Assembly: GCA_029976065.1 (NCBI GenBank)
Contig: JARKNV010000069.1
Span: forward strand, 83,692 to 147,691
Direction: 5' to 3'
DNA length: 64,000 bases
Source of the DNA: Selenomonadales bacterium
GTDB taxonomy: Bacteria; Bacillota; Negativicutes; Sporomusales; UBA7701
A program made the position numbers and the translations under genes. The notes beneath the pieces were generated by a model. That model worked only from the letters and a program-made list of their open reading frames with translations. It was not told the origin of the DNA and did not search any database. Of this stretch, positions 61,178 to 64,000 are shown piece by piece (position 1 is the first letter of the stretch; each line of letters opens with the position of its first letter).

Positions 61178-62236
61178 TTAGAGTCTGAACTGACTGGTGG
61201 AACGGAAGGTAGTCGGCGAGAAGGTAAAGTCGTCGATGTGTTTTTCGGTGAAGGGGATGCCGGTAAGCTTGAAGAAACGCTCCCAGCCTACGCGGTCGAT
61301 CCACTCGCCCATGCGTTCGCCGGCGCGGGCATTTTGAGCGTACACTTCAACCAGATGTTTGACGGCGTCGGTGACTTCCGGCCAGCGGGGCGGGTTGTTG
61401 GGCAGGAAGGGGATGGCGAGACGCGAGAATTTGGGGGCGGTGCGGGCGTTGGACACCTTGCCGCCGACCCAGATGGAGACGCCGTCGTTGACCGGGTCGG
61501 CGATTTCCATCGAGGGGCACATGGTGTAGCAGTTGCCGCAGAACATGCATTTTTCCTTGATGACTTCGACGCTCTTGAGTTTGGGGTTGGGACGGATGGC
61601 GCCGGTGGGGCAGGCGGCGATGACCGAGGGAATTTCGCAGGCTTTGGCGACGCCTTCGTGGTTGATGCGGGGGATGGCGCGGTGGATGCCGACGATGGCG
61701 ATGTCGGAACAGTGGCAGGCGCCGCACATGTTGACGCAGCAGGCCACGGCCAGGCGTACCCGGGCGGGCAGCTTCATGGTGGTGAAGTAGCCGTGCAGTT
61801 CGTCCATCATGGACTTGACCAGGCCGGAGGCGTCGGTCGCCGGGGTGTGGCAGTGGATCCAGCCCTGGGTATGGACGACGTTGGAGATGGCGTTGCCGGT
61901 GCCGCCCACGAGGTAGCCGCGGCCTTTCAGGTCGGCGAGCAGGGGCTGGAGTTGTTTCTCGTCGGAGACGAGAAATTCGAGGTTATGGCGGGTGGTGAAG
62001 CGGACGTAGCCGCCGCAGTATTTGTCGGCGATGTCGCAGATTTCCTTGATCCAGTCGGTGCTGACCAGACGGGCCGAGGCCACGCGCACCGAGTAGAGGA
62101 GGTCGCCGGTTTCGCTGACGTGCTTGAGGACGCCGGGCTGGGGAATTTCGTGGTAGGACCATTTACCGTAGTTCTTGGCGATGACCGGCGGGATCATCGT
62201 CCGATAGTCGGGAGGGCCAAAATCGGTTTTAGCCAT
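61178..62236 (-). CDS. dsrB: Dissimilatory sulfite reductase beta subunit
   Basis: A 352-residue DsrB. The siroheme-Fe-S cysteines are in [15 protein letters not shown] (about residue 165); the ferredoxin domain has [12 protein letters not shown] (about 228). [13 protein letters not shown] near residue 77 and the C-terminal region of about 90 residues are typical. It forms the DsrA2B2 enzyme with dsrA, with which it overlaps by eight bases. Confidence 0.95.
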   Translation of the reverse strand: MAKTDFGPPDYRTMIPPVIAKNYGKWSYHEIPQPGVLKHVSETGDLLYSVRVASARLVSTDWIKEICDIADKYCGGYVRFTTRHNLEFLVSDEKQLQPLLADLKGRGYLVGGTGNAISNVVHTQGWIHCHTPATDASGLVKSMMDELHGYFTTMKLPARVRLAVACCVNMCGACHCSDIAIVGIHRAIPRINHEGVAKACEIPSVIAACPTGAIRPNPKLKSVEVIKEKCMFCGNCYTMCPSMEIADPVNDGVSIWVGGKVSNARTAPKFSRLAIPFLPNNPPRWPEVTDAVKHLVEVYAQNARAGERMGEWIDRVGWERFFKLTGIPFTEKHIDDFTFSPTTFRSTSQFRL

Positions 62237-63422
62237 GCTTCACTACCTCCTCTTCCTGCCAGAAGATGTACGGATTGGCGCGCGGGGCGGAAACCATCTG
62301 CGGCTGGGGCGTCAGGCCGATGCCCTTGAGGAAGTTGCCCATGCCGATGCGGTAGATAAGTTCGCCGATCCGCTCGCGGGGTTTGGCGTGTTCGTCGAAG
62401 TATTCGGTGATTCTGGTGATCAGGTCGAAGATTTCGGTGTAGGGGGCGTCGACTTTCATGAACGGTACGAGCACCCAGCCGATGAAGGCCGATTTGACGA
62501 CCGGAGCCTTGCCGCCGATGAGGATGGCCGCGCCGCGGTCTTTGCCGGTCTTGATGGCTTTGGGCATCATGTCGATGCAGTTCATACAGCGGACGCAGTT
62601 GTCGGCGTCGAATTTGAGCTCCTGTTTGGCGCTGTCGAATTCGAGGCATTTGGTCGGGCATTTGCCGACGACGAGCTGGTGGATGTCGAAGCCGCCTTTG
62701 ACGTAGTCGCGGACCGCGTTCTGGTCGATTTTGAGGGTGTCGCGCCAGGTGCCGATGACGGCGAAGTCGGAACGCGCGGTGGCGGCGGCGCAGTCGTTGG
62801 CGCAGGCCGAGCATTTGATTTTGAATTTATACGGCCAGGCCGGACGATGGAGGGCGTCCTGGAAGTGACGGGTGACTTCCTGGATGAAGTCCATGCTGTC
62901 GATGCAGGCGAATTCGCAGCGGGCCATGCCCACACAGCCGCTCGGGGTACGGAGGCCGCCGCCGGAACCGCCGAGGTCCCAGCCCTTTTCGCTCAGTTCG
63001 TCAAAACAGGGCTGAAGATTCTCGGTGGTGGTGCCGAGGAGGATGACGTCGCCGGTGGAACCGTGCATGTTGGTAAGGCCGCTGCCGAATTTGTCCCAGG
63101 TTTCGCACAGGCCGCGCAGGGCTTTGGTGGTGTAGAAGAAACCGGGTACCATGTTGACGCGGATGGTGTGGAACTCCTTGACGTTCGGAAACTGGTCGGC
63201 CTTGGCGGAATAACGGCCGATAACACCGCCGCCGTAACCTTTTACGCCGACGATGCCGCCGTGTTTCCAGTAGCCGATCTTGTCTTTGTAGGACAATTCG
63301 AGCTGGTTAACAAGGTCTTGGGAATTGGCTTTCTTGGCGGCGGCCTTCTTCATTTCGGTTACGAAACTGGGCCATGCGCCTTTTTCGAGTTCATCCAATC
63401 GAGGGGTCTTGGATTCTGCCAT
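62229..63422 (-). CDS. dsrA: Dissimilatory sulfite reductase alpha subunit
   Basis: A 397-residue DsrA starting at 63422, eight bases after [22 protein letters not shown] at the N-terminus is diagnostic. Siroheme-Fe-S ligands are in [11 protein letters not shown] (about residue 166) and [16 protein letters not shown] (about 204), and the ferredoxin domain in [14 protein letters not shown] (about 275). With DsrB it reduces sulfite, with DsrC accepting the sulfur. The presence of this gene and DsrC with both cysteines makes a dissimilatory rather than assimilatory role likely. Confidence 0.96.
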   Translation of the reverse strand: MAESKTPRLDELEKGAWPSFVTEMKKAAAKKANSQDLVNQLELSYKDKIGYWKHGGIVGVKGYGGGVIGRYSAKADQFPNVKEFHTIRVNMVPGFFYTTKALRGLCETWDKFGSGLTNMHGSTGDVILLGTTTENLQPCFDELSEKGWDLGGSGGGLRTPSGCVGMARCEFACIDSMDFIQEVTRHFQDALHRPAWPYKFKIKCSACANDCAAATARSDFAVIGTWRDTLKIDQNAVRDYVKGGFDIHQLVVGKCPTKCLEFDSAKQELKFDADNCVRCMNCIDMMPKAIKTGKDRGAAILIGGKAPVVKSAFIGWVLVPFMKVDAPYTEIFDLITRITEYFDEHAKPRERIGELIYRIGMGNFLKGIGLTPQPQMVSAPRANPYIFWQEEEVVKHG

Positions 63423-63450
63423 ACTCTTCACCTCCGCATTATTAGGGCCT

Positions 63451-63633
63451 TTAATACTCCTGGACGACGATAGCTTCTGCTGGGCAAATCATCATGCAAC
63501 TCTGACAGCCCAAGCAATCCTCACCAGTCACTTCAGCTTTGCCGTCGACCAGCGACAGGATTTTGGCTGGACAAGTGGCGACACATTCGCTGCAGCCAAC
63601 GCATTTGTCCTGGTCAATCGTTACTATGAACAC
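63451..63633 (-). CDS. 2x[4Fe-4S] ferredoxin of the dsr operon
   Basis: A 60-residue ferredoxin with CVGCSECVATCP and CLGCQSCMMICP. The start is a GTG at 63633, seven bases after GGAGGT; the 77-residue ORF begins too early. It is the first gene of the fd-dsrAB-dsrMK-dsrC run and is a likely electron donor to the sulfite reductase. Confidence 0.92.
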   Translation of the reverse strand: MFIVTIDQDKCVGCSECVATCPAKILSLVDGKAEVTGEDCLGCQSCMMICPAEAIVVQEY

Positions 63634-63682
63634 GGTATCACCTCCCTCACAGAACCTGTCCGCCCAGGGGCTGCCGGTACAC

Positions 63683-63725
63683 AAAAAAATGAGGCATCAG
63701 GCAAGGCTAATGCTTCATTCCTTGC
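63683..63725 (-). promoter_or_regulatory. Possible attenuator in the dsr operon leader
   Basis: On the minus strand ATGAAGCAT (63710-63718) can pair with ATGCCTCAT (63689-63697) with one mismatch and is followed by TTTTTTT, a weak terminator 50 bases before the ferredoxin GTG. The same RNA can form GCAAGG/CCTTGC (63720-63725 with 63701-63706), which would exclude it. The pairing is short, so this is tentative. Confidence 0.35.
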
Positions 63726-64000
63726 TCATGATACTACGGGAAAATAGTACGTTACGATTTTTACAATTTAAGCGTAGCAGAATTTTGCGATAACGACAAG
63801 CCGCCAGCACATCACTTTTGCTTTGCCGGGTATAATAGTTTGTTTATGATCATTTTTGCCTAGTATTCTTGGACCGCCCGGTCTTTTCCTGCGGTCCGGG
63901 CCTTGGCCGCCGGCGGTAATAATAGCCAGGAGTGGCATTTTACTATTATGCCGGGGAAATGGAAAAAAGTACCGTAGGCGCGAGGGTCCGTCCGGGGAAA
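63726..64000. other. Upstream region of the dsr operon at the window edge
   Basis: No credible gene is seen. A hairpin GGACCGC/GCGGTCC (near 63870-63893) may be a terminator of a gene beyond the window. The region should contain the dsr promoter, but I cannot fix a -10/-35 pair. Confidence 0.45.

Overview
The window reads as a GC-rich chromosome segment of an anaerobic, probably spore-forming Firmicute. Negativicutes (Sporomusa-like) or a sulfite/sulfate-reducing Clostridia lineage both fit, and I cannot separate them from sequence alone. The evidence is a Spo0E-like phosphatase, rubrerythrin, an anaerobic (Cbi-type) cobalamin pathway, ferredoxin-linked oxidoreductases, a dissimilatory sulfite reductase locus and lactate enzymes of the LldGH type. 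I see no rRNA, tRNA, CRISPR array, prophage or transposase gene.

Layout. 0-6 kb: a DUF3870 protein, a structured leader with two related double-hairpin units, then thiolase, phosphate butyryltransferase, butyrate kinase and a sodium:solute symporter. 5.8-22.1 kb: a minus-strand, 19-gene cobalamin operon headed by a cobalamin riboswitch (cbiDETLFGHJXC, cobO, cbiA, cobU, cbiP, cbiB, cobS, pduX-like, cobD, cobC-like). 22.3-27.8 kb: lldG-lldH lactate oxidation genes, then small or stress/sporulation genes. 27.9-35 kb: korDABC, a TAXI-type TRAP transporter set and an unlisted 50-residue membrane protein. 35-46 kb: envelope glycosylation genes (two GT39 enzymes, an epimerase, a flippase-like protein, a YdjC-type deacetylase), a Ser/Gly-rich small protein, an aminotransferase and a lone DNA adenine methylase. 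46-54 kb: folE2-queC, two HD-GYP proteins, RNase HI and the larE-larB-larC nickel-pincer cofactor genes. 54-64 kb: a dissimilatory sulfite reduction locus (ferredoxin, dsrA, dsrB, dsrM, dsrK, dsrC, a YeiH-type transporter, an unknown protein and a CbiA paralogue best read as the siroheme amidase DsrN).

How it fits together. Lactate isomer handling (Lar maturation), lactate oxidation (LldGH), 2-oxoacid oxidation (Kor) and sulfite reduction (DsrAB-C-MK) form a plausible electron path from lactate to sulfite. Cobalamin and siroheme share tetrapyrrole precursors, and the window holds two CbiA-family amidases, one for each branch.

The most unusual signal is a family of seven non-coding elements (about 120-235 bp), each a hairpin holding smaller hairpins. 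The outer arms differ in sequence between copies yet stay self-complementary within each copy. A symmetric GA/GA internal loop is conserved, and the inner hairpins behave as interchangeable modules. They lie between genes throughout, including inside the cobalamin operon and between dsrB and dsrM. No mobilising gene is visible. A second notable signal is the tandem leader before the thiolase operon, where two base pairs change together between units.
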